Assembly: GCF_023151555.2 (NCBI RefSeq)
Contig: NZ_CP100425.1
Coordinates: 1,240,001 to 1,304,000, forward strand
DNA length: 64,000 nucleotides
Source: Photobacterium sp. CCB-ST2H9
Lineage (GTDB): Bacteria > Pseudomonadota > Gammaproteobacteria > Enterobacterales > Vibrionaceae
Direction of reading: 5' to 3'
Both the position numbers and the translations under genes were made by a program. The notes beneath the pieces were generated by a model. That model searched no databases, was not told the DNA's origin, and saw nothing but the letters and a program-made list of their open reading frames with translations. This document shows, in pieces, positions 7,936 through 15,865 of the stretch. The stretch's first letter is position 1; each line of letters opens with the position of its first letter.

Positions 7936-8466
7936 ATGTCGGTTTTGGATAACAATGAGCGTTATGGCAAGGTCAGTCGATTTTTTCATTGGGGTATGAC
8001 AGCCCTGTTAGCGGCACAATTTCTGACGGCAATCGTCAGATTTCTGTTTGAGGATTCCTTACTCGATAAACTGATGTGGGGAGTGCACAAACCTTTAGGG
8101 GTTTTACTGTTTCTGATGATTATCCTGCGTCTCGGCTGGGCGTTTTTAAATCTGTCACGGCGTCCGGCGTCTGTCAGCAAAGCTGCGCTTGTGGGACACA
8201 AGGCGCTTTATCTGCTGATGCTGGTGATTCCGGTGCTGGCTTTGATTCGGCAGTACGGCTCCGGAAAAGCATTTTCTCCCCTCGGGTTACCATTGATGGA
8301 CGGCTTTGATACCGGAAAGATTGACTGGATGGTCGGCCTGGGGAATTTCCTGCATGGTGAATTGGGCTGGTTGCTGCTGGCTTTGGTCATCGGACATATT
8401 GTGATGGCGGTCTGGCACCGGATTCGTAAGAGTCATGAGGATGTCATCGCACGGATGTGGCGATAA
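7936..8466 (+). CDS. Cytochrome b561 family protein
   Basis: A 176-residue inner-membrane di-heme cytochrome of the bacterial b561 (CybB/YceJ) family, thought to pass electrons from quinol. Histidines at 18 (RFFHWG), 51 (GVHKPLG), 140 (FLHGELGW) and 154 (VIGHIVMAVWH) occupy the positions expected of heme ligands in four helices. The ATG at 7936 has AAGGA eight bases upstream. The frame is open further upstream to 7861, but that segment is not hydrophobic or conserved-looking, so the shorter start is preferred. The stretch between 7711 and 7935 shows nothing recognisable. Confidence 0.88.
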   Translation: MSVLDNNERYGKVSRFFHWGMTALLAAQFLTAIVRFLFEDSLLDKLMWGVHKPLGVLLFLMIILRLGWAFLNLSRRPASVSKAALVGHKALYLLMLVIPVLALIRQYGSGKAFSPLGLPLMDGFDTGKIDWMVGLGNFLHGELGWLLLALVIGHIVMAVWHRIRKSHEDVIARMWR

Positions 8467-8742
8467 TCACCTGAATCCAAATGCTTTGCTGTCTGCGGCC
8501 GATTGGTGCGCAGGCAGCAAGTAACTCAGCAGATAAGCCACTAAGCCCCTAAGTAGTTCAGAAGCTCAGCAACATAATTTGCTCTGCTTCGTTTCCGCTT
8601 TTCAAACCACATCCTCCTCATCGCCTGATTGATCTATTTCATGAAAGCCGGGTTCCCTTCATCTCACTGACCCAAATCTCACTGTGAAACTGAGTGCACT
8701 ATTTGTAAGATAAGCCTTCCTCAACCCACCACAGAGAAAAGT

Positions 8743-9075
8743 ATGTCTAACGCGATTTTGGAAAATACGGAACAACTGGGATCGATTAATCGGAAGGTCG
8801 TCGCCGAAGGTGAGAATCTGCCGGCTGTGAAACTGAAAGATGGCAGTACTGTGCAAACCGGCACGGTGGCAACCATGCTTCACAATATTGAGCTTTACAA
8901 CGCAGGTCAGCGGGGGGCGGTAGAGCAGGAACTGGCACTGGCGATTCCGACCTTGGTCAAAGTCGGATTGTTTGATTTATTCGGACCGGACGAATGGATA
9001 GCCGGCAATAATCCGGGACGTCGGTTTGTCGGCCAGCAAGCGAAGCAATATTTAACGGCTCAGCCAGCCAAGTAA
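8743..9075 (+). CDS. Conserved hypothetical protein
   Basis: A 110-residue soluble protein without signal peptide or membrane span. It contains patterns I recall from unnamed proteobacterial proteins (LKDGSTVQTGTVATMLHNI and IPTLVKVGLFDLF). The start is ATG at 8743, after an AGAGAAA ribosome site. Function is unknown. A DinB-like remnant begins ten bases after its stop and would have been the next gene of a small operon. The 275 bases upstream (8467-8742) hold nothing I can name. Confidence 0.75.
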   Translation: MSNAILENTEQLGSINRKVVAEGENLPAVKLKDGSTVQTGTVATMLHNIELYNAGQRGAVEQELALAIPTLVKVGLFDLFGPDEWIAGNNPGRRFVGQQAKQYLTAQPAK

Positions 9076-9085
9076 GGGAATCGTC

Positions 9086-9298
9086 ATGTTCAACACTCTG
9101 TTCGAATATAAGATGTGGGCAAATCGCGATATGTTTGAGGCAGTCAGTCGCATGCATGGCGGTTATCACCGCGGAGCCGTCGGCCGCATTCTCGCGGATT
9201 CAGATATTCAGCCGCCTGCAGACACGCTGGCTGGGTTCTGGCATCAAACCCAGCCGGAAAGGCGGGAACCAAGACAGGAAACAAGACGAGAACAATAA
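9086..9298 (+). pseudogene. 5' remnant of a DinB-family gene
   Basis: The first 20 residues, starting MFNTLFEYKMWANRDMFEAV, match the beginning of DinB/YfiT-like four-helix metal-binding proteins, where the N-terminal helix carries the YKxWAN pattern. After about residue 22 the similarity stops. The rest (GGYHRGAVGRILADSD... to a polar Arg/Glu-rich end) does not form the expected helices or metal ligands, and a second frame is open over the same DNA. AAGGGA is kept before the ATG. The best reading is a truncated, decayed gene. A short orphan protein is the alternative. The 109 bases after it hold only a weak hairpin. Confidence 0.45.
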
Positions 9299-9407
9299 AG
9301 AGAACAGGGTCGGGCTGAACGGAGGGGATTCAGCGCCAATCTTGTTGGCTGGAATTTTCTGTTGCTAAACTTAATTCAGGCAATGGAATGACACGGCTGG
9401 CAAAGCG

Positions 9408-10169
9408 ATGCATGAATACCTTCAGCTCGACACGCACGATGATATTTATTTCCTCTCTGACCCCCATGGCCAGTTCGGGTTAATGCAGGACGTACTGGAT
9501 AAAGTGGGATTTCGTTTGCCGGAAAACGGTAAAGTCAGGGACCGGCTGTTTATTCTGGGAGATCTGATTGACCGCGGGCCGGATTCATTACGTCTTCTTC
9601 AGACCGTTCAGCAGAACCCGGCTTTTTATGCGATTCAGGGTAATCATGAACAAATGGCGATGCAGGCCATCCATGAAGGCAGTGACAAAGCCTTGTGGCT
9701 GATGAATGGCGGTCGCTGGCATGAAGACTGTGATCAGGAAACGCTGTCGGAGATGCTCACCTTCGCTGCCAGTCTGCCTCTTTGTTACACCCTTCAGATT
9801 AACGGCCATCAGATAGGGCTGGTACACGCCGGTGTTCCCGAGCCTTATGACTGGCAGGCGTTTACCCGGCAATGTGATGCGGGATGCCTGACCCACGAAG
9901 ACCTGACCTATGCGCTGTGGGACAGAAAAGCATTTTCGCATGACCCGGATACCAACATTGCTCATATTGATGCCGTGTTGATGGGGCATAACATTGTGTC
10001 CGGTCTGAAACCCAAAGTCTGTGGCAACCGGGTTTATATTGACGGTGCGATGTCGATGGGTGATCGCGGCATGTTGCTGAGGTATCGCCGGGGCGGAGAA
10101 GTACTGGAGCTCTTTCAGGAATTTGCATTTTTGCGGGAAAAAGACTCCGAGCATCTGGTATGGATTTAA
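9408..10169 (+). CDS. PrpA/PphA-like protein phosphatase (metallophosphoesterase)
   Basis: A 253-residue calcineurin-type phosphoesterase of the bacterial serine/threonine phosphatase group. The metal-binding blocks are in order: SDPHGQ at about residue 17, [10 protein letters not shown] near 49, GNHE near 77, and two later histidine blocks (LVHAGVP, GHNIVSG). The first block usually reads GDxHG, and here Ser replaces Gly. In E. coli, PrpA and PrpB of this group are linked to envelope stress and phosphotyrosine or phosphoserine removal. The gene stands alone between the DinB remnant and a DUF2256 gene. Substrate cannot be told from sequence. Confidence 0.88.
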   Translation: MHEYLQLDTHDDIYFLSDPHGQFGLMQDVLDKVGFRLPENGKVRDRLFILGDLIDRGPDSLRLLQTVQQNPAFYAIQGNHEQMAMQAIHEGSDKALWLMNGGRWHEDCDQETLSEMLTFAASLPLCYTLQINGHQIGLVHAGVPEPYDWQAFTRQCDAGCLTHEDLTYALWDRKAFSHDPDTNIAHIDAVLMGHNIVSGLKPKVCGNRVYIDGAMSMGDRGMLLRYRRGGEVLELFQEFAFLREKDSEHLVWI

Positions 10170-10230
10170 GTCTCGTTTCTGCGTTTTTCACTCGTCAATC
10201 CAATACATACCCACCATACCTGACGGCATC

Positions 10231-10395
10231 ATGATGGCTGTCTGTCCGTTACCGACCAAAATTTGTCCGGTCTGCCAAAGGCCATTTACCTGGCGTAAAA
10301 AGTGGCGGCATTGCTGGGAACATGTGAAGTATTGCTCTGAACGCTGCCGAAGACACAAGTCTCAAAGCCAGCAGGAAGATCAGTTTGACGGATAG
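10231..10395 (+). CDS. DUF2256 small zinc-binding protein
   Basis: A 54-residue protein whose core reads [16 protein letters not shown], then [14 protein letters not shown]. The two Cys pairs (CPVC and CSERC) and the aromatic/basic spacing match DUF2256, a small family often found near cryptochrome or photolyase genes in marine bacteria. None is visible here. Two ATG codons at 10231 and 10234 are possible starts. The reading frame is open further upstream but only overlaps the phosphatase end. Role unknown. Confidence 0.8.
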   Translation: MMAVCPLPTKICPVCQRPFTWRKKWRHCWEHVKYCSERCRRHKSQSQQEDQFDG

Positions 10396-10421
10396 TACTT
10401 CGGCCGGTTTCAGTCAGTCAG

Positions 10422-10435
10422 ATCACAATTGTGAT
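10422..10435. promoter_or_regulatory. Perfect 14-base palindrome upstream of the chemoreceptor
   Basis: ATCACAATTGTGAT is perfectly self-complementary and lies about 160 bases before the chemoreceptor start, in a 198-base gap. It could be a dimeric repressor site. The motif does not match CRP or FNR consensus in orientation. Confidence 0.35.
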
Positions 10436-10593
10436 ACATCTTTGTAAAGAATGCTGAAAAGTTCTGACCTGAATCAAATGTGATTCTCCTTCCAATTTTA
10501 TGATGTGCATCGGTATTCATTTACTCACATCAACTTTGGCCTGCATGCAGGATGGCATGAGGGACAGGGACAAATAAGAGAATCATCATCACA

Positions 10594-12141
10594 ATGACAA
10601 CTTATTCAGAAGAACAAAAGACCTACAGTGATCACCTGAACCTGATTTCGACGACGGACCCGGAGAGTCATATAACGTACACCAATGACGATTTTTGCGC
10701 CGTGTCTGGCTTCACGCCGGAAGAACTGCTCGGTCATCCCCATAATATGGTCAGGCATGAAGATATGCCCAAAGCGGCGTTTGCTCAGATGTGGCAGTAC
10801 CTGAAGTCGGGCAAAAGCTGGATGGGACTGGTGAAGAACCGCTGTAAGGATGGCCGGTATTACTGGGTCACGGCATTTGTCACCCCGATCCGGAATCAGG
10901 ACGGTGAAGTGACGGAATATCAGTCGGTCCGCACTGCGCCTTCAAAAGATCAGGTGAAACGGGCGGTGTTGTTCTACCACTCGCTGAAACAGGGCAAGGT
11001 CCGGGCGGTGCCCCGGCTGAGTCAGCAGAAAATGATGACTGTGTTTTGGGGAATACAACTCCTGCTTACCGCAGGGGGAGTGGTGTTTGATGTGCCTGCG
11101 TGCTTCGTTGCGAGTATGTTGCTGGGCGCGGGCGGCCTGTGGCTTTCATATCGTCAGGGACGACGTCTGGCCGCAGTCACACAGCTTGCAAAAGCGGCGT
11201 ATGATAATCCGCTGATGGAAAAGCTGTACACCGGCCATGAAGATGACTTTTCCCCCTTTGAGCTGGCATTGATCAAAAAAGGGGCGGAGCTTCGGGCGCT
11301 GGCTGCCAGAGCAGAAGGCACCTCAGCCGGTATTTTATCCGCAGCAGAGGAAGAACTGGCGACCGTTCAGCATGTGGGCACCACACTGGAGCTGCAAAGT
11401 CAGGAAACGGATGCCATCGCGACGGTGATCAGTGAACTGACTCAGTCGATTAACGACATCGCTGTTGCGGCTTCTGCAGCGCAGTCGCTGACGGATGCAT
11501 CCAGAGAAGCCACCCAGGAAGGACTGGGCAGTATTCAGCAGACGATTGCGGCGGTGAATGCACTGGATCAGGAGCTGGAAGATGCGCAATCGGTGATTTT
11601 CGCCGTGTCAGAAAGCAGCCAGAAAATCGACAGTATTCTGGAGGTGATCACATCCATTGCAGAGCAGACTAATCTGCTGGCGCTCAATGCAGCGATTGAA
11701 GCTGCCCGGGCCGGGGATGCCGGAAGAGGATTTGCCGTGGTGGCCGACGAAGTCAGGCATCTTGCAGAGAAAACCCAGTCCTCAGCCGGGGAAGTGCACA
11801 CCATGATTGATCAGCTTCAGTTGCTGGTGAAACGCTCGGTCAGCGCAATAGAGCAGGGTAATCAGCTTTCCGGAGAATGCAAACAGCGGGCGGATGAAAC
11901 CGGTGAAGTCCTGCGGTTGATTTTTGACTCGCTTGGTCAGGTGACCGGAACCAGCCAGGAAATTGCCTCTGCGGTTGAACAACAGGCTCTGGTGAGTCAG
12001 GACATCAACCGGAAGATCGTCAACATCTCTGAGCTGTCCAGAGAAACAGCAGCGATCTCAGAAACGTCTGTGCAGCGTACCCGGCGTCAGGTTGATGGCA
12101 TTGATGCGTTGAATCGTCTGATTGCTCGTTTTATGCATTAA
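10594..12141 (+). CDS. PAS-containing methyl-accepting chemotaxis protein (Aer-like)
   Basis: A 515-residue chemoreceptor. Residues 15-115 form a PAS domain of Aer type (THDP-like entry, then [17 protein letters not shown] and [12 protein letters not shown]), which usually binds FAD and senses redox or oxygen. Two closely spaced hydrophobic segments follow at about 150-190, so there is little or no periplasmic part. The signalling hairpin is clear ([20 protein letters not shown], then [18 protein letters not shown]), near residues 350-400. It talks to CheA/CheW at the inner membrane. No che gene is adjacent. A second receptor of the same type is at 50479-52023. Confidence 0.93.
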   Translation: MTTYSEEQKTYSDHLNLISTTDPESHITYTNDDFCAVSGFTPEELLGHPHNMVRHEDMPKAAFAQMWQYLKSGKSWMGLVKNRCKDGRYYWVTAFVTPIRNQDGEVTEYQSVRTAPSKDQVKRAVLFYHSLKQGKVRAVPRLSQQKMMTVFWGIQLLLTAGGVVFDVPACFVASMLLGAGGLWLSYRQGRRLAAVTQLAKAAYDNPLMEKLYTGHEDDFSPFELALIKKGAELRALAARAEGTSAGILSAAEEELATVQHVGTTLELQSQETDAIATVISELTQSINDIAVAASAAQSLTDASREATQEGLGSIQQTIAAVNALDQELEDAQSVIFAVSESSQKIDSILEVITSIAEQTNLLALNAAIEAARAGDAGRGFAVVADEVRHLAEKTQSSAGEVHTMIDQLQLLVKRSVSAIEQGNQLSGECKQRADETGEVLRLIFDSLGQVTGTSQEIASAVEQQALVSQDINRKIVNISELSRETAAISETSVQRTRRQVDGIDALNRLIARFMH

Positions 12142-12230
12142 TGCCAGGGTGCGTATATTCATTGGTTGATGTGCGTGAGGGGAAAGAATCGTGTTGAGCT
12201 GCATGAAAGAGGGTTCAGGGAGAATCTGTC

Positions 12231-13163
12231 ATGAATGAAACGTATGCCATTGCCATTCACGGCGGTGCCGGGGCGCTGTCCAAAGGCAAACTGACACCGG
12301 AACAGGAAACCGAAATTCTGTCGGTGCTGTCAACAATGGTGGAAGCAGCCCGGCAACATCTGGCTGCGGGCGAGTCTGCGCTGAATGTGGTTCAGCAGGC
12401 CGTCCGCAGTCTGGAAGACTGCCCCTGGTTCAATGCCGGACATGGGGCCGTGCTGAACAGCGACGGCGGTCATGAACTGGACGCAGCTATCATGTGCGGG
12501 CACACACTGGCGGCCGGGGCGGTCAGCGGAATCCGTTTCAGCCCGAACCCGGTGGATGTCGCCCGTGCGGTCATGGAGAATTCTGAACATGTATATCTGG
12601 GCGGGGCAGGGGCTGAAGCGTTTGCGAGGGCACAAGGCCTGCCTCAGGTCGACAATCACTGGTTCACCACCCCGCTGCGTCGCCAGCAGCTTGACACCGC
12701 CAAAGCGGTTGAAGCCGTCATACTGGAGCCGACGGCCAGTGACTACAAATACGGCACCGTGGGCGCCGTTGCACTGGACCGGAAAGGGCATCTGGCCGCT
12801 GCGACTTCAACCGGCGGGATTACCAATAAGAAGTTTGGCCGTATCGGTGATTCTCCGGTGATTGGTGCCGGGACTTATGCCAACGACCTGACGTGTGCCG
12901 TTTCGGCAACCGGTCATGGTGAGCATTTTCTGCGTCATGTGGCCGCACACAATATCGCTGCCCGAATGCAGTTTGGCGGACAGACACTGCATGCTGCGGC
13001 CACTGCCGTTGTTTTTGAAGACTTGCCGTCAACTGGCGGAGAAGGCGGGGTGATTGCCGTCGATGCCAGGGGAAATCTGGTGTTATGTTTCAATACGGAA
13101 GGCATGTACCGCGGGTGGGGCAATTATGAACAGTCGGCTCAGTCGCGGATTTATGAGGACTGA
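12231..13163 (+). CDS. iaaA: Isoaspartyl peptidase / plant-type L-asparaginase
   Basis: A 310-residue Ntn hydrolase that removes isoaspartyl residues from peptides and hydrolyses asparagine. Seen: IHGGAGAL near the N-terminus, FNAGHGAVLN at 67-76, the cleavage site and nucleophile T176 in YKYGTVGAVALD, and the substrate loop ATSTGGITNKK...RIGDSPVIGAGTYA. The precursor would self-cleave before T176 into two chains. Length matches E. coli IaaA. The 3' end overlaps by 74 bases the converging DUF2252 gene, and the conserved C-terminal EGMYRGW block lies in the overlap. Confidence 0.92.
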   Translation: MNETYAIAIHGGAGALSKGKLTPEQETEILSVLSTMVEAARQHLAAGESALNVVQQAVRSLEDCPWFNAGHGAVLNSDGGHELDAAIMCGHTLAAGAVSGIRFSPNPVDVARAVMENSEHVYLGGAGAEAFARAQGLPQVDNHWFTTPLRRQQLDTAKAVEAVILEPTASDYKYGTVGAVALDRKGHLAAATSTGGITNKKFGRIGDSPVIGAGTYANDLTCAVSATGHGEHFLRHVAAHNIAARMQFGGQTLHAAATAVVFEDLPSTGGEGGVIAVDARGNLVLCFNTEGMYRGWGNYEQSAQSRIYED

Positions 13164-14502
13164 TGTGGCCTGAGAGTCGGATGATGTCGCACAGTAAAGC
13201 GTGGTCCTGGATGACCTGCTCACTGTATTCCAGACAGGCATCGGTTAATGCTTTGTCGTGTTCTGGCAGCAGCTCAACCATGAAGTGTTCGAAGCGCACT
13301 GAACGACGGTCACCGCGTGAATGTGCCAGGGCCAGAGCGATACCGCAAGCATTCGCGTATTGGCAGAATGCCTCACCGGGATGTTTTTTCTGAAGGATTA
13401 ATGACTCAGGTTTCACCGACAGGCGGGCATGGTGGCGTGAGCGAACCAGCCATTGTTTTTTCCTCCAGACAACTTCATCGAGCAGTAAATCCGGGCGTCG
13501 CTGCAGCTGACGCTGGCAGTTCGCGGCAAGATGAGCCGGGTTCAGGGTATTCACCGGGCTGACATCCGGAAAAGCAAGCGTGGGGGACGCCGGGCATTGC
13601 TGTTTCACCTCAACAATGTGGCAGAGTGACAAATCATGAATATCGTGTAACTCAGCCGGGCCGACCAGAAAATAATATCGCTTGGCATGGTTTGCGCCGA
13701 TTCCTGCGCCCAACCGCGCCACAATATCGAGGATCTCATCATCCAGATAAGGACGGAAAGTGGTTTCCAGTGCCAGATAGTCCTTTTCATGGAGCCGTTT
13801 ATATTTGAATGGGTTCTCGGTAAATCGTAATTTTCCGTCTTCAAATACCGTCGACTTCGCCAGTTGGCTTTTTGTATAAAAATCGTCTCCTCCTGCGGCA
13901 CGCTTAGCTGCTTTTCGGCAGCAGGCATTGAGGACATGGTCATGATCAAACTTTTTCAGGACCTGATATCTCACGTCTTCATCTTTGAGAATGCGCTTGA
14001 GGGCATCACGGTAAGCAGACAGAAATGTTTTGCAGGCGGCTTTCACATCATCTTCCTGAATGCTCTTCAAATCGTCAGTGATTTCAATTTCATCGGTCAG
14101 GTATTGGCCGGTCAGTAACCCCCGGCCCAAATCCCCCGCGAGTGACAGGCTGATCAGGAAGCGGGCCAGGTCCCAGATGCCATAGCCAACGCAGGCATCG
14201 TCAAAGTCGTTGGGGGAAAAGATCACCTGATCTCCATGAGACCCTTCTTCGGTCAGAAAGCCAAAGTTCGCCAGATGGCAGTCGCCCATGATGATGGTTT
14301 TGCCGGGGCCGGCGAGCAACATGTCGGGTAAAGTCAAGATGCCGGTTGCCAGATCGGCATAGAACAATTGTGCCGACCCCCTATAGAACTGGTACGGGTT
14401 CAGGGTCATTTTGATGTGTTTGTCGAGCGTTTTGACCGGAGATGGGGCGACACCGTCTGTTAGACTCAGTTGAGTGCTCAGAATCGATTGTCTGGATATC
14501 AT
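13090..14502 (-). CDS. DUF2252 family protein
   Basis: A 470-residue protein of DUF2252, a family with a distant protein-kinase-like fold. Typical blocks are NPYQFYRGSAQLFYADL (near residue 36), GDCHLANFGFL (near 73) and NDFDDACVGYGIWDLARFL (near 96), and a basic block MLLAGPGKTIIMG precedes them. No function is established for the family as far as I know. The last 24 codons are read through the 3' end of iaaA on the other strand and have no recognisable conservation, so they may be a recent extension. The EamA transporter upstream on the same strand is separated by a strong terminator, so the two are likely separate units. Confidence 0.85.
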   Translation of the reverse strand: MISRQSILSTQLSLTDGVAPSPVKTLDKHIKMTLNPYQFYRGSAQLFYADLATGILTLPDMLLAGPGKTIIMGDCHLANFGFLTEEGSHGDQVIFSPNDFDDACVGYGIWDLARFLISLSLAGDLGRGLLTGQYLTDEIEITDDLKSIQEDDVKAACKTFLSAYRDALKRILKDEDVRYQVLKKFDHDHVLNACCRKAAKRAAGGDDFYTKSQLAKSTVFEDGKLRFTENPFKYKRLHEKDYLALETTFRPYLDDEILDIVARLGAGIGANHAKRYYFLVGPAELHDIHDLSLCHIVEVKQQCPASPTLAFPDVSPVNTLNPAHLAANCQRQLQRRPDLLLDEVVWRKKQWLVRSRHHARLSVKPESLILQKKHPGEAFCQYANACGIALALAHSRGDRRSVRFEHFMVELLPEHDKALTDACLEYSEQVIQDHALLCDIIRLSGHISPHKSATEPTVHNCPTRGTCLPY

Positions 14503-14586
14503 GAGAACCGCCTGTTGCTGTAGCCGCAGTGGTTAGAGTATTGATGAAGCAGAGGCAGGAAAGTGACTCAGGAACAAGGATGGGAT

Positions 14587-14612
14587 ACAAAAAAGCCGGG
14601 GAATTCCCCGGC
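14587..14612 (-). terminator. Rho-independent terminator after the EamA gene
   Basis: On the minus strand GCCGGGGAA / TTCCCCGGC is a perfect nine-base stem followed at once by six T residues, 11 bases beyond the transporter stop. Very strong form. Confidence 0.9.
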
Positions 14613-14622
14613 CAGATATGAA

Positions 14623-15558
14623 TTATTCGGCGATCGCCTGCTGTTCCTGCCGGTCAAGAACGGCTGGTTTAGCTGTTGAGCCCTGACGGATCATCACGGT
14701 CATCGACAGGAGCACTGTAACGACGCCGTAGCTGATTTCTTCCCAGGGTACCAGCTGACCGGTAAAACGGTTCACAAGCAGAACCAGAACCGGGATCAGG
14801 TAGGTGTAGGCCGACACTTGCTCCGGTGCCAGTGCCACGCTGCCCTGCTGGAACAGGAAGAAGCTGATTGCGGTGGCGAACACGGCCAGATAGCCGATAC
14901 CCAGCCAGACATCTCCCGGAATTTGCGTCCACTCGGTCTGAATCAGCTGGGGTGCAGTTGCCACCGTCAGCAGACCAGTGGCGCAAATCAGGGTCCAGCA
15001 GGTCAGATGCACAAACGATTCACCTTTGTAGCACTTCTTCACAATGATGGGGTTCAGCGCCATGCCCAGACAGCCCAGCAGATAAATCTTGTTGGAGGTG
15101 GTCATGGCAATAGAACCGGCAGCCGACAAGTCGCCGCGAAAAATGATCAGACCGGCGCCCAGCATCCCGCCCAGCAGAGAAAGTGTCACGGCCAGTGAAG
15201 TCCGACGCTTAAAGATGACGGCCGCCAGTACAGCACTCATCAATGGGACGGTTGTATACAAAGCACTTGCATCTAACGGGCTGGTGTCGCGCAGGGCGAT
15301 AAACATGGCAACGAAGTAACTCAGCGCCGGAAGGCTGATGAGCGTATAACGACCCAAATCTTTCGCGGAAGGAATGCGGAACTGTCCCTTCACAGCAAGT
15401 AGTCCGACAAACAGTAAGCTGGCCAGCAGATAGCGCACCCAGGTGACGATAAGCGGATCCATGGTGGCTGTAATGTGGCTGCCGATCGGGAAAGACAGGC
15501 TAATCAGTACAGTGAAGAAAAATAACTTCAGGTGTGAAATCTGGTTCTGGGACAACAT
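14623..15558 (-). CDS. EamA (DMT superfamily) transporter
   Basis: A 311-residue membrane protein of the drug/metabolite transporter superfamily. Ten helices in two EamA repeats are visible (about residues 10-150 and 160-290), with family landmarks such as WVRYLLASLLFVGLL in the first half and VSAYTYLIPVLVLLVN in the second. Substrates of this family are often amino acids or metabolites and cannot be assigned here. The gene is single, has its own terminator, and faces away from the phytase-like gene across a 300-base region. Confidence 0.85.
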   Translation of the reverse strand: MLSQNQISHLKLFFFTVLISLSFPIGSHITATMDPLIVTWVRYLLASLLFVGLLAVKGQFRIPSAKDLGRYTLISLPALSYFVAMFIALRDTSPLDASALYTTVPLMSAVLAAVIFKRRTSLAVTLSLLGGMLGAGLIIFRGDLSAAGSIAMTTSNKIYLLGCLGMALNPIIVKKCYKGESFVHLTCWTLICATGLLTVATAPQLIQTEWTQIPGDVWLGIGYLAVFATAISFFLFQQGSVALAPEQVSAYTYLIPVLVLLVNRFTGQLVPWEEISYGVVTVLLSMTVMIRQGSTAKPAVLDRQEQQAIAE

Positions 15559-15789
15559 TCAGTTTCTCTATGACTAAGAATAATGCCAAACGGAGTGTAT
15601 TTAACCAAAAGCTGACCTTTAAGACAAGAAAATTTGACCCGTAAGTTAAGTGAAAACTGGCAAGCAAAGCTGCCACTTTGTGATCTTAGGAAGGGTGTTT
15701 GTAGTAAATTTACAAAAAATTCGGGTTTATCTCTTTGAACAAGGGATACACAGGCCGGCAGCCGAAAATGTGCATTGTATGTCTTATCC

Positions 15790-15833
15790 CTGACATGTAT
15801 TCGTCACCCCAGTGTCATATGCCTGATGAAAAA
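15790..15833 (+). promoter_or_regulatory. Pho-box-like tandem 11-base repeat
   Basis: Four consecutive 11-base units, CTGACAT-GTAT, TCGTCAC-CCCA, GTGTCAT-ATGC and CTGATGA-AAAA, lie 33 bases before the start of a phytase-like gene. PhoB sites are 11-base direct repeats of CTGTCAT plus a four-base AT-rich spacer. Units one and three match six of seven positions; units two and four are weak. No other signal was recognised in the rest of the gap 15559-15865. Confidence 0.45.
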
Positions 15834-15865
15834 TTATTGTCTTTTGAATCAGTTAAGGAATGACG

